Shown here one piece after another: positions 26,018 to 35,455 of a stretch of 64,000 nucleotides of DNA. The notes beneath the pieces were generated by a model, which was not told the origin of the DNA, ran no database searches, and worked only from the letters and a program-made list of their open reading frames with translations. The translations under genes were made by a program, and so were the position numbers. The stretch spans positions 1 through 64,000 of the forward strand of contig QMRB01000001.1 in the NCBI GenBank assembly GCA_003649185.1. Direction: 5' to 3'. Every line of letters begins with the position of its first letter. Position 1 is the first letter of the stretch. Source of the stretch: Thermoproteota archaeon. Its GTDB lineage: Archaea; Thermoproteota; Methanomethylicia; Culexarchaeales; B10-G16.

Positions 26018-28979
26018 GGCAAAGTTTACAGCCTCTCTTAATTCTGAAAAACTTTTTAACAGTTATGAGACAAGAGGGGCAGACGAGGGTTCCGCAGTTT
26101 GGACATTGAACAGCATGAGCTTTACAGATGGTTCTTCCACATGCTGGACAAGTGTAAGCGTCATTTTTACATATGGTTTTACCGCATATGGAACAGATAT
26201 ATTTCTCTTCATGTGAACAGAATGTTTTACCGCAAATATCGCATTTCCAACTGTCTTCCAAACAGACTTTGCTGCCGCAGATACTGCACTCTCTTATACA
26301 GTTGGGGCAAACATCCCTTCCACATATATCGCATTTAGTTAGAGATAACTTGCAGACTTCTTCTCCACATATAGGACATTTCTTCAAATGCTCCTTATAA
26401 TGCTTTTCACAGTATGGTAATCCACATTCCTCACAGATTTGAATATGGCTTGGACAGTATGTAATGTTTAGGCCGCAGTTAACACAGTGTTTTTCACAGT
26501 TGGAGCAAAGCTTAGCTCCGCAGATTGAGCATTCTGAAAACTTTTCCTCGCTGCAGAAGGTTCCTCCACATATGTCGCATCGCCAGGAATGCTCTTCACA
26601 GACTGTTCTACCACACTTCTCACATTTAATGGAATGCTCTTCACAGATTGGAGCCAAACATATGGCGCATAGATTTAGTTCATCCAGTTTTTTAAATGCT
26701 CTTCCACATTGGATACAGGTTCCGAAGACGCCTTGCCCATTGAAGCCGTTCCATTTAACACTAAGTATTCTATTTACAGTTCCATTGGAAATTTTTAGTT
26801 GAGCATTGAAAAATGGAATCCAGATGAGTTTAAAGGAGTCTACATGGATGTTGCTTCTGCCGATTTTGATGAGAACCGTTTTAACTTCAGGGTTTCCCTG
26901 ATTCTTAGAGGAGGCTTCAATCTCTTTAAGCTTTAAGTCCCTTTCCTCCTTAAGCTTTGAGACTACTTTTTGTTCTCTTCTAATTTTAATCGTCAATTCT
27001 TCTATATGTTTATTGAGCCTTGCAAGCTTCAGCTCTCTACTTCTAATTTTACTTGAAATTTTAAGATATTTCTCCTCTCTTTTACATGTTTTAATTTGAT
27101 TTTGAAGAATTTTTAATTCTCGAATTAATTTTTTAACGACATCTCCAGTTATGGATAACTGGTCTTTTAGCAGCCTCAATTTCGACTCATGCTTCTCAAT
27201 CTCGCCTGAATATTTCTCACTGATCTTTTCAGCATTCTCTTTTAGAAGCTTCTCTTCAAGCATATTTATTCTTGAAATAAAAGAGTCATATGATTCTCCG
27301 GGCTTAGAATAGATCTTAAATTTAGGAGAGTAGTAAACTTTGAATTTAAATGTCAAAGTGAGAAAGGATATGAAGTCTTCTAATAGCTTTCTGAAACCGC
27401 TTAGACTTGAAAGCGGTTCAGCTATCTTTGAGAAGAACAATTTTTCATGGGATTCAGGTTCACTCGATAAATCTTCAGTCTCAAACTCTTTAACATTGAA
27501 AGCTGATTTGGAGAGCCAATCTAAATCTTTCATTCCATTTAGCACTGGAATGAGACATGTATATTTTGAGGATAATTCTATTTGTGGTCGACTTCTCCTA
27601 CCTATAATTGTTGCATGGATTGATAGTGCAGGATAATAGTGGAGAGATCCATCTTCCAATTCAAAGCTGTAATTCCATCTTTTTCTAAGCTTTTCAAGGA
27701 TGGTTTCACCGTTAAATTTAACCTTCAAGAAGAATTGATCTATTATCGGTGCAATTTTAGGCTTTTCAACCTCAACTTTTTCAGAACTTCTTCTAAGTAG
27801 AAGCTTAGCTTTCTCCCTGGCGGACTCTAATTCGTCTTTAGAAATATATTTTAAAGGATTGAAGCCGGCTCCGCCATGCATAGTCTCCCTATATCTAACT
27901 CTCACAATTATTGGAATTCGCTCTATAACTTCACCTGTAACTATAGCTTCCCCTACATTGAGCCAGCTTATATCCCTTTCCCACCCTCTACTTAACCCTC
28001 CACCTTCAACTGCTATTCTAACATCATTTGGATCTGTCAATCTGTGAATTATCCACGTACCGCTTAGACTTCTAATAGTTGTATCTAAAAGTTGAGGTCT
28101 CTGTGTAACTACTATTAGGTTTGCTCCAAACTTTCTTCCCTCCTGGGAGAACTTTTTAAGTATGGGAAGAGAGTTGACTCTATCTCTTCCAGCAAATCTA
28201 TGGGCTTCATCCACTATTAGATAGAAGGGTATGATTTGCCGCCTTATCGCAGCATCCAATAATTTTTCAGCCACCTCTCTAACTATGGTTACTTGGCGTT
28301 TTTCATCTAGACCTCTCAAATTTATTATTATGCATTTACCTGCCAAAACTAGATCTTCAGCTGGAAAGGATTTTAATTCTGAAATGTCTATGTCTGCAGT
28401 TGGATTGAACCTTAAATCTCCAAACTCTATGATAAAATCTGTATAGCTTCTAGGGGTTGTTCCAAACTCCTCTGATCCAGACTCGGCTGGAACTTTTAGA
28501 CTTGAATACTCGCCATGTACATCTATAACGATTATGGGTATACCTTTCTTTAGAAACTCTTCAATTAAAACTCCAACAGTATATGATTTGCCGGAGCCAG
28601 GTTTACCTACAACGAATATTCTTGTAATCCTTTTAATTGGAAGATAAATTTTATAATTATATCCCTTCAGCAATCCAAGATAGATGGAGGTAGATTCATC
28701 TGAAGTTAAGCCGAGAATTCTTCTAACATTTCTCTCACTTCCAAGAAAGACTTTATCTCCAGATTTGAATGGTGTGGGTGGAGGTTGACCTAAAACTTCA
28801 CATTCTGCAAGTAAGTCTTCACCACTCCTCTTGAGATTTTTAACCATCAATACATACCAGAAACCATCATGAAACAGTTCTACAAACTCGTTTAAACCTA
28901 CTTTGCCTAGAACTTTCATGGTGAAACCGTAGACGGTTGGATCGCCTATAACTACGCCTATTGCTCTTCCATCAGCCAT
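26007..28979 (-). CDS. HerA/FtsK-type ATPase fused to coiled coil and about 14 zinc modules
   Basis: A 990-residue protein. Residues 1-90 resemble a HAS-barrel. Residues 115-400 are a HerA-like hexameric ATPase with Walker A GKPGSGKS (125-132), VIDVHGEYSSL, Walker B LIVDEAH (254-260) and TQRP sensor. Residues 410-580 are of unknown fold, 580-690 are predicted coiled coil, and 753-990 are a cysteine-rich string of about 14 CxxCG units at a spacing of roughly 15-17 residues, several followed by C-x2-H. HerA proteins are bidirectional DNA translocases that pair with NurA; no nurA, mre11 or rad50 is nearby. The start at ATG 28979 has GGAGAG 7 nt upstream. The role of the zinc string (protein, RNA or ubiquitin-like binding) is open. 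Confidence 0.85.
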   Translation of the reverse strand: MADGRAIGVVIGDPTVYGFTMKVLGKVGLNEFVELFHDGFWYVLMVKNLKRSGEDLLAECEVLGQPPPTPFKSGDKVFLGSERNVRRILGLTSDESTSIYLGLLKGYNYKIYLPIKRITRIFVVGKPGSGKSYTVGVLIEEFLKKGIPIIVIDVHGEYSSLKVPAESGSEEFGTTPRSYTDFIIEFGDLRFNPTADIDISELKSFPAEDLVLAGKCIIINLRGLDEKRQVTIVREVAEKLLDAAIRRQIIPFYLIVDEAHRFAGRDRVNSLPILKKFSQEGRKFGANLIVVTQRPQLLDTTIRSLSGTWIIHRLTDPNDVRIAVEGGGLSRGWERDISWLNVGEAIVTGEVIERIPIIVRVRYRETMHGGAGFNPLKYISKDELESAREKAKLLLRRSSEKVEVEKPKIAPIIDQFFLKVKFNGETILEKLRKRWNYSFELEDGSLHYYPALSIHATIIGRRSRPQIELSSKYTCLIPVLNGMKDLDWLSKSAFNVKEFETEDLSSEPESHEKLFFSKIAEPLSSLSGFRKLLEDFISFLTLTFKFKVYYSPKFKIYSKPGESYDSFISRINMLEEKLLKENAEKISEKYSGEIEKHESKLRLLKDQLSITGDVVKKLIRELKILQNQIKTCKREEKYLKISSKIRSRELKLARLNKHIEELTIKIRREQKVVSKLKEERDLKLKEIEASSKNQGNPEVKTVLIKIGRSNIHVDSFKLIWIPFFNAQLKISNGTVNRILSVKWNGFNGQGVFGTCIQCGRAFKKLDELNLCAICLAPICEEHSIKCEKCGRTVCEEHSWRCDICGGTFCSEEKFSECSICGAKLCSNCEKHCVNCGLNITYCPSHIQICEECGLPYCEKHYKEHLKKCPICGEEVCKLSLTKCDICGRDVCPNCIRECSICGSKVCLEDSWKCDICGKTFCSHEEKYICSICGKTICKNDAYTCPACGRTICKAHAVQCPNCGTLVCPSCLITVKKFFRIKRGCKLCLSP

Positions 28980-29059
28980 GAAGCCACTCTCCAAGTAAAT
29001 TATAATAGTGAGAGGAGATAAATTAAAGTAGCCTAATTAACGATGAAAAGGGTTTGAAG

Positions 29060-29416
29060 ATGAAGAGGAAACATGGAGTAAAATATTTGGGGAGAAATAT
29101 AAAGTTTAGGAAGAAGTATATTAAATTGATACTTTCAGGCGAAAAAACCACAACTATTAGGAAGGGTATCATAAAAGCTAGAGAAAGGGAAGTTACTGTC
29201 TGCTCAAATGGGAAACCCATATGCAGAGCGGAGATTTTGAATTTACAGTATAAGAGATTGAAGGATTTAACCGATGAAGATGCTGAAAGAGACGGTTTCA
29301 GAGATCTATTAGAGCTGCTCCAAGAATTAGAAAATATTTATGGAGATATAGATCCCTTCGACTGGTTTACAATTATAAAGTTTAGAGTTAAAAATGGAGA
29401 GGAAGAAAGCAGATGA
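29060..29416 (+). CDS. ASCH-domain protein
   Basis: A 118-residue protein of the ASCH fold, related to PUA domains and thought to bind RNA. The hallmark is the region YIKLILSGEKTTTIRKG, where Gly-Glu-Lys-Thr-Thr-Thr-Ile-Arg is the family motif, followed by AEILNLQYKRLKDLTDEDA. ATG 29060 is preferred over TTG 29054. It starts 80 nt from the divergent HerA-like gene and may share a promoter region. The target RNA or ligand is unknown. Confidence 0.8.
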   Translation: MKRKHGVKYLGRNIKFRKKYIKLILSGEKTTTIRKGIIKAREREVTVCSNGKPICRAEILNLQYKRLKDLTDEDAERDGFRDLLELLQELENIYGDIDPFDWFTIIKFRVKNGEEESR

Positions 29417-29437
29417 ATCCATATTGAGGAGTGTGAA

Positions 29438-30181
29438 ATGAGAAATATTGGGAGAAGCATAATTTACAGACCTATAACGTTAAATTATCTCTTCTTATTG
29501 TTCTTCACGACGCTTACACTTATATTGATATTGACATATGCCGTTCCAATAATGGTTAAGGGTTTGATGATGCCGCCTACACTTGCAATCATGATCTTCT
29601 ATCTATCCCTACTTGGAAGCTACATAAATTTCCCCATCAAATATGTTGAAACCATTAAGCCTGAAATTGAATATAGGGAGATCAGAATATTCGGGGTTCG
29701 ATGGATGCTTCCCGAATTCACATGGAATGTTAAAAGAATGATTATAGCTGTAAATCTTGGAGGAGCTATAATTCCCACAGCTATATCCATCTATCTCCTC
29801 ATTTTTAATATTCCCATGTTTGAAGCTCATCCACTGGCAACCTATATGAAGATTATTATTTCAATGGTGATTATCACAGTAATAGTGAATAGACAAGCAC
29901 GAATAGTTCCCGGATTAGGTATAGCTATACCGGGATATCTTCCACCAATTTTGACCGCTATAGTTGCATTGATTCTTTCCCAGATTCCGCCTAAAAGCAA
30001 TCCAACCTTTATAGCCTATATAAGTGGAACTATTGGAACACTTTTAGGGGCAGATATATTGAATCTCCATAAAATAGGAAAAATGAATGCAAGGATGGTG
30101 AGTATAGGTGGAGCAGGAACCTTTGATGGAATATATATTTCTGGACTTATGGCAACTGCATTGATCTTGGCAGCCACATAA
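29438..30181 (+). CDS. DUF1614 integral membrane protein
   Basis: A 247-residue membrane protein with about seven hydrophobic segments. The C-terminal half has the DUF1614 hallmarks PGLGIAIPGYLPPILTAI, GTIGTLLGADILNL and SIGGAGTFDGIYISGL, which look like a conserved intramembrane site. The family is widespread in archaea and of unknown function. It follows the ASCH gene by 21 nt with GAGGAGTG as ribosome site, so the two probably share a transcript. Confidence 0.85.
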   Translation: MRNIGRSIIYRPITLNYLFLLFFTTLTLILILTYAVPIMVKGLMMPPTLAIMIFYLSLLGSYINFPIKYVETIKPEIEYREIRIFGVRWMLPEFTWNVKRMIIAVNLGGAIIPTAISIYLLIFNIPMFEAHPLATYMKIIISMVIITVIVNRQARIVPGLGIAIPGYLPPILTAIVALILSQIPPKSNPTFIAYISGTIGTLLGADILNLHKIGKMNARMVSIGGAGTFDGIYISGLMATALILAAT

Positions 30182-30220
30182 AATTTAAAATGTCCATAAA
30201 GCTATTATGATTGATGAATC

Positions 30221-31225
30221 ATGCCAAGTCTATTAGATCCAATATTTCTTCGAAACTTAAAGATAAGAAATAGAATAGTTATGCCTCCGATGGCAACTGA
30301 ACTTTCCACTAGAGATGGAGAGGTAACGGAGAAGCTTATTCAACACTACGTGAAGAGAAGCAGAGATGTTGGATTAGTGATAATTGAGCATTCATATGTG
30401 TCTGGAAATGGAAAATTGAGTGATCATCAGCTTGGAATATACTGTGACAGACTTATAGAAGGATTATCTAGACTTTCAAAGAAGATAAAGGAGAATGGAG
30501 CAGCAGTTATAATTCAAATAAACCATGCAGGAGGAAAGGCTTCAAGTAGGATTATAGGGGAAACTCCTATCGCTCCATCACCCATCAAAATACCTGGAGG
30601 AACTGAAAATCCAAGGGAAATGAACTTTAAAGATTTAATGGAAGTGAAGGATGCATTTAGAGAGGCTGCTAGAAGAGCTGTGGAAGCAGGTTTTGATGGA
30701 GTTGAAATTCATGGGGCACATGGCTTCCTATTGAACCAGTTCACCTCACCCATAACCAATAGGAGAATAGATGCATATGGCGGAAATCCGGCGAAGAGGA
30801 TGAAATTTCCATTGGAGATCGTTGAAGAGGTGAGAAGAATGCTGGGCGAAGATAAAATATTACTTTACAGAATTGGAGCTGTGGATTTATTGCCCGGAGG
30901 ATTAACCGTTGAGGAAAGCATGAAATTTGCTTTGAAACTTGAAGAGTATGGGGTGGACGTAATAGATGTGTCTGGAGGTCTATGTGGATCTAGACCTCCA
31001 AGCCTAACTGGACAGGGATATTTCATTCCAATAGCGGAGAAGATTAAAAATGTAGTGGGAATACCTGTGATAGGTGTCGGAGGCATCAAAGACCCCTTAT
31101 ATGCAGATGAAATTGTAAGGAGTGGAAGAGTTGATCTGGTTGCTGTTGGAAGAGCAATGCTCAACAATCCTGATTGGGCTTCAAAAGCTATTGAAACTTT
31201 GAGGAAGATTGAAGCTGACAGCTAA
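30221..31225 (+). CDS. Old yellow enzyme family NADH:flavin oxidoreductase
   Basis: FMN TIM-barrel oxidoreductase of 334 residues. It has the N-terminal LRNRIVMPPM type motif (LKIRNRIVMPPMATE), QINHAGGKAS, the catalytic HGAHGFLLNQFTSP, and GGIKDPLYADEIV and GRAMLNNPDW for phosphate binding. It consists of the barrel alone, like YqjM-class enzymes, without the Fe-S and pyridine nucleotide domains of 2,4-dienoyl-CoA reductase. It reduces activated C=C bonds; the natural substrate is unknown. It ends 5 nt before the convergent IscU-like gene. Confidence 0.92.
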   Translation: MPSLLDPIFLRNLKIRNRIVMPPMATELSTRDGEVTEKLIQHYVKRSRDVGLVIIEHSYVSGNGKLSDHQLGIYCDRLIEGLSRLSKKIKENGAAVIIQINHAGGKASSRIIGETPIAPSPIKIPGGTENPREMNFKDLMEVKDAFREAARRAVEAGFDGVEIHGAHGFLLNQFTSPITNRRIDAYGGNPAKRMKFPLEIVEEVRRMLGEDKILLYRIGAVDLLPGGLTVEESMKFALKLEEYGVDVIDVSGGLCGSRPPSLTGQGYFIPIAEKIKNVVGIPVIGVGGIKDPLYADEIVRSGRVDLVAVGRAMLNNPDWASKAIETLRKIEADS

Positions 31226-31230
31226 GAAAT

Positions 31231-31731
31231 TTAAACTTTTCCAGAATCATTCTTTCTATAGAGCAGTTCCATCAGCTTTTCCTCTTCAAGGGCATGTTTC
31301 TCTTCATGCGTCAATTCTTCGGGAAGCCATTTAGGCAGATTTTTATCTTTAAAGTAGGCTCTAATAGCCCTTCTCAAAGCTCCGACAGCCAGAACTCCAC
31401 AGTGATATTTAACTGATGGTAATCCACCTAAAGCTTCAGTAATCTCCTTCCAAGAAATATTCCAAGCATCCCTTAAACGTTTACCTTTAATCATCTCGGT
31501 CATTATGCTTGCAGCTGCAATGTTAGCAGCACATCCATAACTTTCGAAGGAGGCTTTCTCAACAATATTCTTTCCCTCATCAATCTTCAAATAGATTGCT
31601 ATCATATCTCCGCAGGCTAAACTTCCCGCCACAGCTGAAGCATTTGCATCCTCCATTCTACCCAGATTTTTAGGATTCTTAAAAAGCTCTAACACTTTAC
31701 GGGGATATGGCAGCGGAATTCTACTGGACAT
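31231..31731 (-). CDS. IscU/NifU-type Fe-S cluster scaffold
   Basis: Scaffold on which Fe-S clusters are built with sulfur from the adjacent cysteine desulfurase. Of 166 residues, the first 130 form the IscU fold with its three cysteines in place: SLACGDMIAIYL, SYGCAANIAAASIMTEM and KYHCGVLAVGALRRAI, plus the conserved Asp after the first Cys. A charged C-terminal tail follows. It begins 11 nt after the nifS-like gene, so both are made together. Confidence 0.92.
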   Translation of the reverse strand: MSSRIPLPYPRKVLELFKNPKNLGRMEDANASAVAGSLACGDMIAIYLKIDEGKNIVEKASFESYGCAANIAAASIMTEMIKGKRLRDAWNISWKEITEALGGLPSVKYHCGVLAVGALRRAIRAYFKDKNLPKWLPEELTHEEKHALEEEKLMELLYRKNDSGKV

Positions 31732-31742
31732 TTAGATCACCA

Positions 31743-32963
31743 TTATGGTTTCAACGGACTAATGGATCGAAGTCTATTTATAGCTTGCGGAAGCTGGGAG
31801 AGAACATAATTTACATCTTCAATGGAATGCATTGGAGCAACTTTCATTAAGATGCTTCCATGAGCTGCCTCATACTTTCGACCTATAGCTATTAGAACAT
31901 GGCTGGGCTGAAGTATTCTACTTGTACATGCACTTCCACTTGAAACATATATTCCTCTCAAACTTAACTCCACGGTGATCGCCTCCCCCTCACAGTAAAG
32001 GAAACTTATATTTACATTGTCGGGGGCACGTTTCTCTCCTTTAGGACCGTTCAAAAAGACATGGTCTACATTTTCAAATATGCCGTCGATAAGCCTATCT
32101 CTAAAAGTCTTCAATTTACTGTGAAACTTATCGAAATTATTGTACATTATCTCCACTGCTTTACCGAAACCTGCTATTGCGGGAATATTCTCCACTCCGG
32201 GCCAAAGTCTCTGAGTGCTCAGCTGGCCGAAGAGTATCGGTTCCACTTTAACTCCCTCACGAATATAAAGTGCTGCTGCACCTTTAGGTCCATAAACTTT
32301 ATGGCTGCTGAAAGTTGCCAGATCAACTCCTAAATCTGAAAGGTTAAATTTAAGCTTTCCAAGAGCATCGGATGCATCGCTGTGAAAGAGGATTTGTTCA
32401 TCCTTATCCTTAACTATCTCGACGATTCCCTTGACATCTTGAATTGTGCCGATCTCATGGTTGACCAGTCCCACACTTACCAGCAGAGTGTCAGAGTCGA
32501 TTAGAGAGGAAAAAGCGTCGAGATCTAGGAAACCTTCCCCATCTACAGGTATCTTAACCACTTTGAAGCCGAAATTTCTGAGACTTTCAGCTGGATAGAT
32601 AACGCTTAAATGTTCAATCGAAGAGACCAGAATCTTTCTTCTCCCCTTATAGGCTTTTGCCAATCCAAGAATAGCCACATTGTTAGCTTCAGTTCCACTG
32701 TGAAGATAATGAATTTCGTCGGGTTTGCAGCCGATAAAACTGGAGAGAAGCTTGGAAACTTTGATTAGAGCTTCATATGCCTCCCAACCTACTTTATGAG
32801 TGATGGATGGATGGCCATAGCCCAGTTCCAAATAATATTTTACCATTTCGTCGAGGGCTTCTGGAAAGATTAAACCGGAATTTTCAGAGTCAAGGTACAC
32901 CTCTCTCCGAGGTTTACCATGCTCCTCCAATAAATCTTCAGTGCCTTTATCAAGCATATCCAT
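31743..32963 (-). CDS. Cysteine desulfurase, NifS/IscS class
   Basis: PLP enzyme of 406 residues that removes sulfur from cysteine for Fe-S clusters and thio-modifications. HSGTEANNVAILGLAKA (cofactor loop), the NHEIGTIQD histidine, the PLP lysine in SSHKVYGPKG and the catalytic SSGSACTS cysteine loop are present. The N-terminal entry motif reads YLDSENSG instead of the usual YLDNNATT. GAGGTG sits 6 nt before the ATG. It is followed by the IscU scaffold and faces away from a SufS-type paralogue across a 151-nt spacer. Confidence 0.92.
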   Translation of the reverse strand: MDMLDKGTEDLLEEHGKPRREVYLDSENSGLIFPEALDEMVKYYLELGYGHPSITHKVGWEAYEALIKVSKLLSSFIGCKPDEIHYLHSGTEANNVAILGLAKAYKGRRKILVSSIEHLSVIYPAESLRNFGFKVVKIPVDGEGFLDLDAFSSLIDSDTLLVSVGLVNHEIGTIQDVKGIVEIVKDKDEQILFHSDASDALGKLKFNLSDLGVDLATFSSHKVYGPKGAAALYIREGVKVEPILFGQLSTQRLWPGVENIPAIAGFGKAVEIMYNNFDKFHSKLKTFRDRLIDGIFENVDHVFLNGPKGEKRAPDNVNISFLYCEGEAITVELSLRGIYVSSGSACTSRILQPSHVLIAIGRKYEAAHGSILMKVAPMHSIEDVNYVLSQLPQAINRLRSISPLKP

Positions 32964-33114
32964 AAATTACACCTCAACAATTAGCAGTAATTTAAAATTT
33001 AATCCAATGAGGATAAACAATACGGGAATAAAATGTTTTCCATTTCCAAATCGAAATGGAAATAAAAGATTTAATATTGTTAAAATGGAATTCAAATTTG
33101 AGGAGAAAGTTGAA

Positions 33115-34353
33115 ATGTTAGATCCAATGGAGATAAGGAGAGATTTTCCAATTTTAAAGAAGACTATAAACGGCCATAAACTAATATATTTTGATAATGC
33201 AGCAACCACTCAGAAACCTCTATCAGTTATAAGGGTTATAGCCAAATTCTACATGGAAGAGTATGCCAATGTTCATCGAGGAGTTCATACGTTAAGCCAG
33301 ATAGCCTCAGAAAGATATGAAGAGGCAAGAGAGGAAGTTGCAAGATTCATAAATGCAGAAAGGGAGGAGATAATATTCTTGAGAAATGCTAGTGAAGCAT
33401 TAAACATGATAGCATATACTTGGGGGTTAAGGGAATTGAAACCTGAAGATGAGATTTTAACGACGCTGATGGAGCATCATAGCAATATAACTCCATGGAT
33501 AAATCTGTCTGAAATTTTGAAATTCAAAATAAAATATGTTGGCTTAACGGAGAACGGAACGTTGAATTTAAAAGAATTGGAGGAGAAGATGACGGATAAA
33601 ACGAGAATAGTAACGTTAACTCACATGTCAAATGTTATAGGAACGATAAATCCTGTGAAGGAGATAGCTAAGATTGCACATGAAAATAATGCATTGATAA
33701 TTGTGGATGGAGCTCAATCAGTTCCACATATGCCGATAGATGTTAAGAAAATGGATTGCGACTTCTTAGCTTTCAGTGGACATAAAATGTTGGGGCCGAC
33801 GGGAATAGGAGTATTATATGTGAAGAAGGATGTTTTAGAAGAAATGAAACCCACCATCAGCGGTGGAGGAACAATAAAAAATGTAAGATGGATGGAGAGT
33901 GAAGAAACCTGTAAAATAGATTGGGCGAAGATACCTGAAAGATTTGAAGCTGGAACACCAAACATAGCTGGAGCAATAGGATTGGCGGAGGCAATAAGAT
34001 ATCTTAGGAAAATAGGAATGGAAAATGTTAGAAAATATGAGGAAGAACTGTTAAAGTATACATTTAAAGAGATGGATCAACTGGATAAAATAAAAATTTA
34101 TGGGCCGAGAGATCCGGAGATTAGAGGGGGAATAGTCTCATTTAACATTGGAAAACTGAATCCACATCAAACGGCGCTAATATTAGACCAGTATGGAATA
34201 GCTGTTAGAAGCGGCGTTCACTGTGCAGAACCGTTACATCAAAAGATTGGAGCTGAAAATGGAAGTGTAAGGGCAAGCTACTATATATATAATACTAAGG
34301 ATGAAATAGAAAGGATGATTCAAATTCTTAAAAAAATAGAGGAGATTGCATGA
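33115..34353 (+). CDS. Cysteine desulfurase, SufS class
   Basis: PLP enzyme of 412 residues. The N-terminus DFPILKKTINGHKLIYFDNAATTQKP, the lysine motif FSGHKMLGPTGIGVLYV and the cysteine loop RSGVHCAEPLHQ identify the SufS/CsdA class, which normally hands sulfur to SufE/SufU or directly to SufBCD. The ATG at 33115 is chosen because GAGGAGA lies 8 nt upstream; the open frame runs further up, but that part is not conserved. No sufBCD genes are in view. It overlaps the next small gene by 4 nt (ATGA), so that unknown protein may be its partner. Confidence 0.92.
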   Translation: MLDPMEIRRDFPILKKTINGHKLIYFDNAATTQKPLSVIRVIAKFYMEEYANVHRGVHTLSQIASERYEEAREEVARFINAEREEIIFLRNASEALNMIAYTWGLRELKPEDEILTTLMEHHSNITPWINLSEILKFKIKYVGLTENGTLNLKELEEKMTDKTRIVTLTHMSNVIGTINPVKEIAKIAHENNALIIVDGAQSVPHMPIDVKKMDCDFLAFSGHKMLGPTGIGVLYVKKDVLEEMKPTISGGGTIKNVRWMESEETCKIDWAKIPERFEAGTPNIAGAIGLAEAIRYLRKIGMENVRKYEEELLKYTFKEMDQLDKIKIYGPRDPEIRGGIVSFNIGKLNPHQTALILDQYGIAVRSGVHCAEPLHQKIGAENGSVRASYYIYNTKDEIERMIQILKKIEEIA

Positions 34354-34625
34354 ATATCAGTGAATATGTTAAACGTATAATTAGGGGATGTGGTAAAGAA
34401 GCAGACTATATAATAATTTTGAAAATAAACAGGTTGGATGAATGTCTTAAAAGAATTATTGGGAAAATGGTTGAGAAGGAAAATCTAGGCGGCTTCTACA
34501 TTAAAGGAAAAATAGAAAATGTCGAGGTGAACGTATTTAAAAATGGAAGATTACTTGTTAGAGGTATAAGTGGAGAAGGGGAATTGGAAAGATTTCTGTT
34601 AAAGATTTTTCAAGACAAAGAGTGA
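34350..34625 (+). CDS. Small unknown protein coupled to SufS
   Basis: A 91-residue soluble protein whose ATG overlaps the sufS-like stop codon, so translation is coupled. A single cysteine (IIRGCGKEADYI) lies near residue 14 and another at residue 29. The end has strand-like VEVNVFKNGRLLVRGISGEGELERFL, reminiscent of small sulfur-transfer or ThiF-tail modules. I cannot name a family. Position suggests a sulfur acceptor or adaptor, by inference only. Confidence 0.65.
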   Translation: MNISEYVKRIIRGCGKEADYIIILKINRLDECLKRIIGKMVEKENLGGFYIKGKIENVEVNVFKNGRLLVRGISGEGELERFLLKIFQDKE

Positions 34626-34677
34626 GCAGAGTTAAATTATTTTGTTAATGAAAATATATCTTCATTAGGGGGTATAA

Positions 34678-35367
34678 ATGGAGAAAGTTGAGAAAATCAT
34701 AGGGACACTGCTAAACAGATATAGGGAGAAATATCCACATAATCCGGAAGGAGTATTAAGATTCCATATGGAAAAGATGGTTAAAAACGGGTTAAGCTAT
34801 ATTGAATCATTGATAAGACTCTCATATAAGAATGGAATGGAAATCGAAGAAGTAGAAGAATTTAGGAAGAGGGGGTTAAGCTTCGATAATGCAGTTAAAG
34901 AAGCAGCTGTACAGATGAGAGATTTAGAGGAGAACGTTAGGGAAATCTTCCTATCAAAACCGAGAACCAGTATTGATGTTGAGAGAATGAAACTTGAAAA
35001 AATGATGAATAAATTTTTAAAAGTAACTAAAAGTTTTCTAATTGTAACAACACCAACCATACCAAATTATAGGATAGTTAGAGTGATAGGGCCGGTTTCA
35101 GGTTTAACTATAAGAAGCCGGGGATTTGGAGGGCAGATAGAAGCATCGCTGGAAGCATTGTTTGGAGGAGAGCTAACTTCACTGACATATGAATTTGAAA
35201 AAGCAAGATTGGAGGCGTTGATGAGGCTTATTGAAAACGCTAAGAAGATGGGTGCCAATGCCGTTGTGGGAGTGGATTTTGAGACAAGTGATATTCGAGC
35301 AGGAATGGCGATAGCTTTCTCAGTATATGGTACAGCGGTGATTGTTGAAAGAGTGAAGGCTGACTAA
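34678..35367 (+). CDS. YbjQ/DUF74 family protein with helical N-terminus
   Basis: A 229-residue protein. The C-terminal 110 residues are a YbjQ/DUF74 domain: IVTTPTIPNYRIVRVIGPVSG, IEASLEALFGGELTSLTYEFEKAR, and AKKMGANAVVGVDFETSDIRA. That family forms pentamers of unknown function and is sometimes called heavy-metal binding. The first 110 residues are mostly charged helix and are not part of the core family, so this is an extended version. GGGGGT precedes the ATG by 4 nt. No obvious tie to the sulfur genes. Confidence 0.85.
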   Translation: MEKVEKIIGTLLNRYREKYPHNPEGVLRFHMEKMVKNGLSYIESLIRLSYKNGMEIEEVEEFRKRGLSFDNAVKEAAVQMRDLEENVREIFLSKPRTSIDVERMKLEKMMNKFLKVTKSFLIVTTPTIPNYRIVRVIGPVSGLTIRSRGFGGQIEASLEALFGGELTSLTYEFEKARLEALMRLIENAKKMGANAVVGVDFETSDIRAGMAIAFSVYGTAVIVERVKAD

Positions 35368-35455
35368 ACATTATGGATGAGGATGAGTTGACCAACACCA
35401 ATTTGAAATTACATGGATAAATATGCAAATAAAGTTCATGTTAAGAGGGTGAAGG

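Noticed and set aside
26464-26802. Plus-strand frame opposite the zinc string of the HerA-like gene
   Set aside because: It is a His/Pro/Ser-rich shadow of the CxxC repeats, not an independent gene; the repeats are protein-level and not a CRISPR array.
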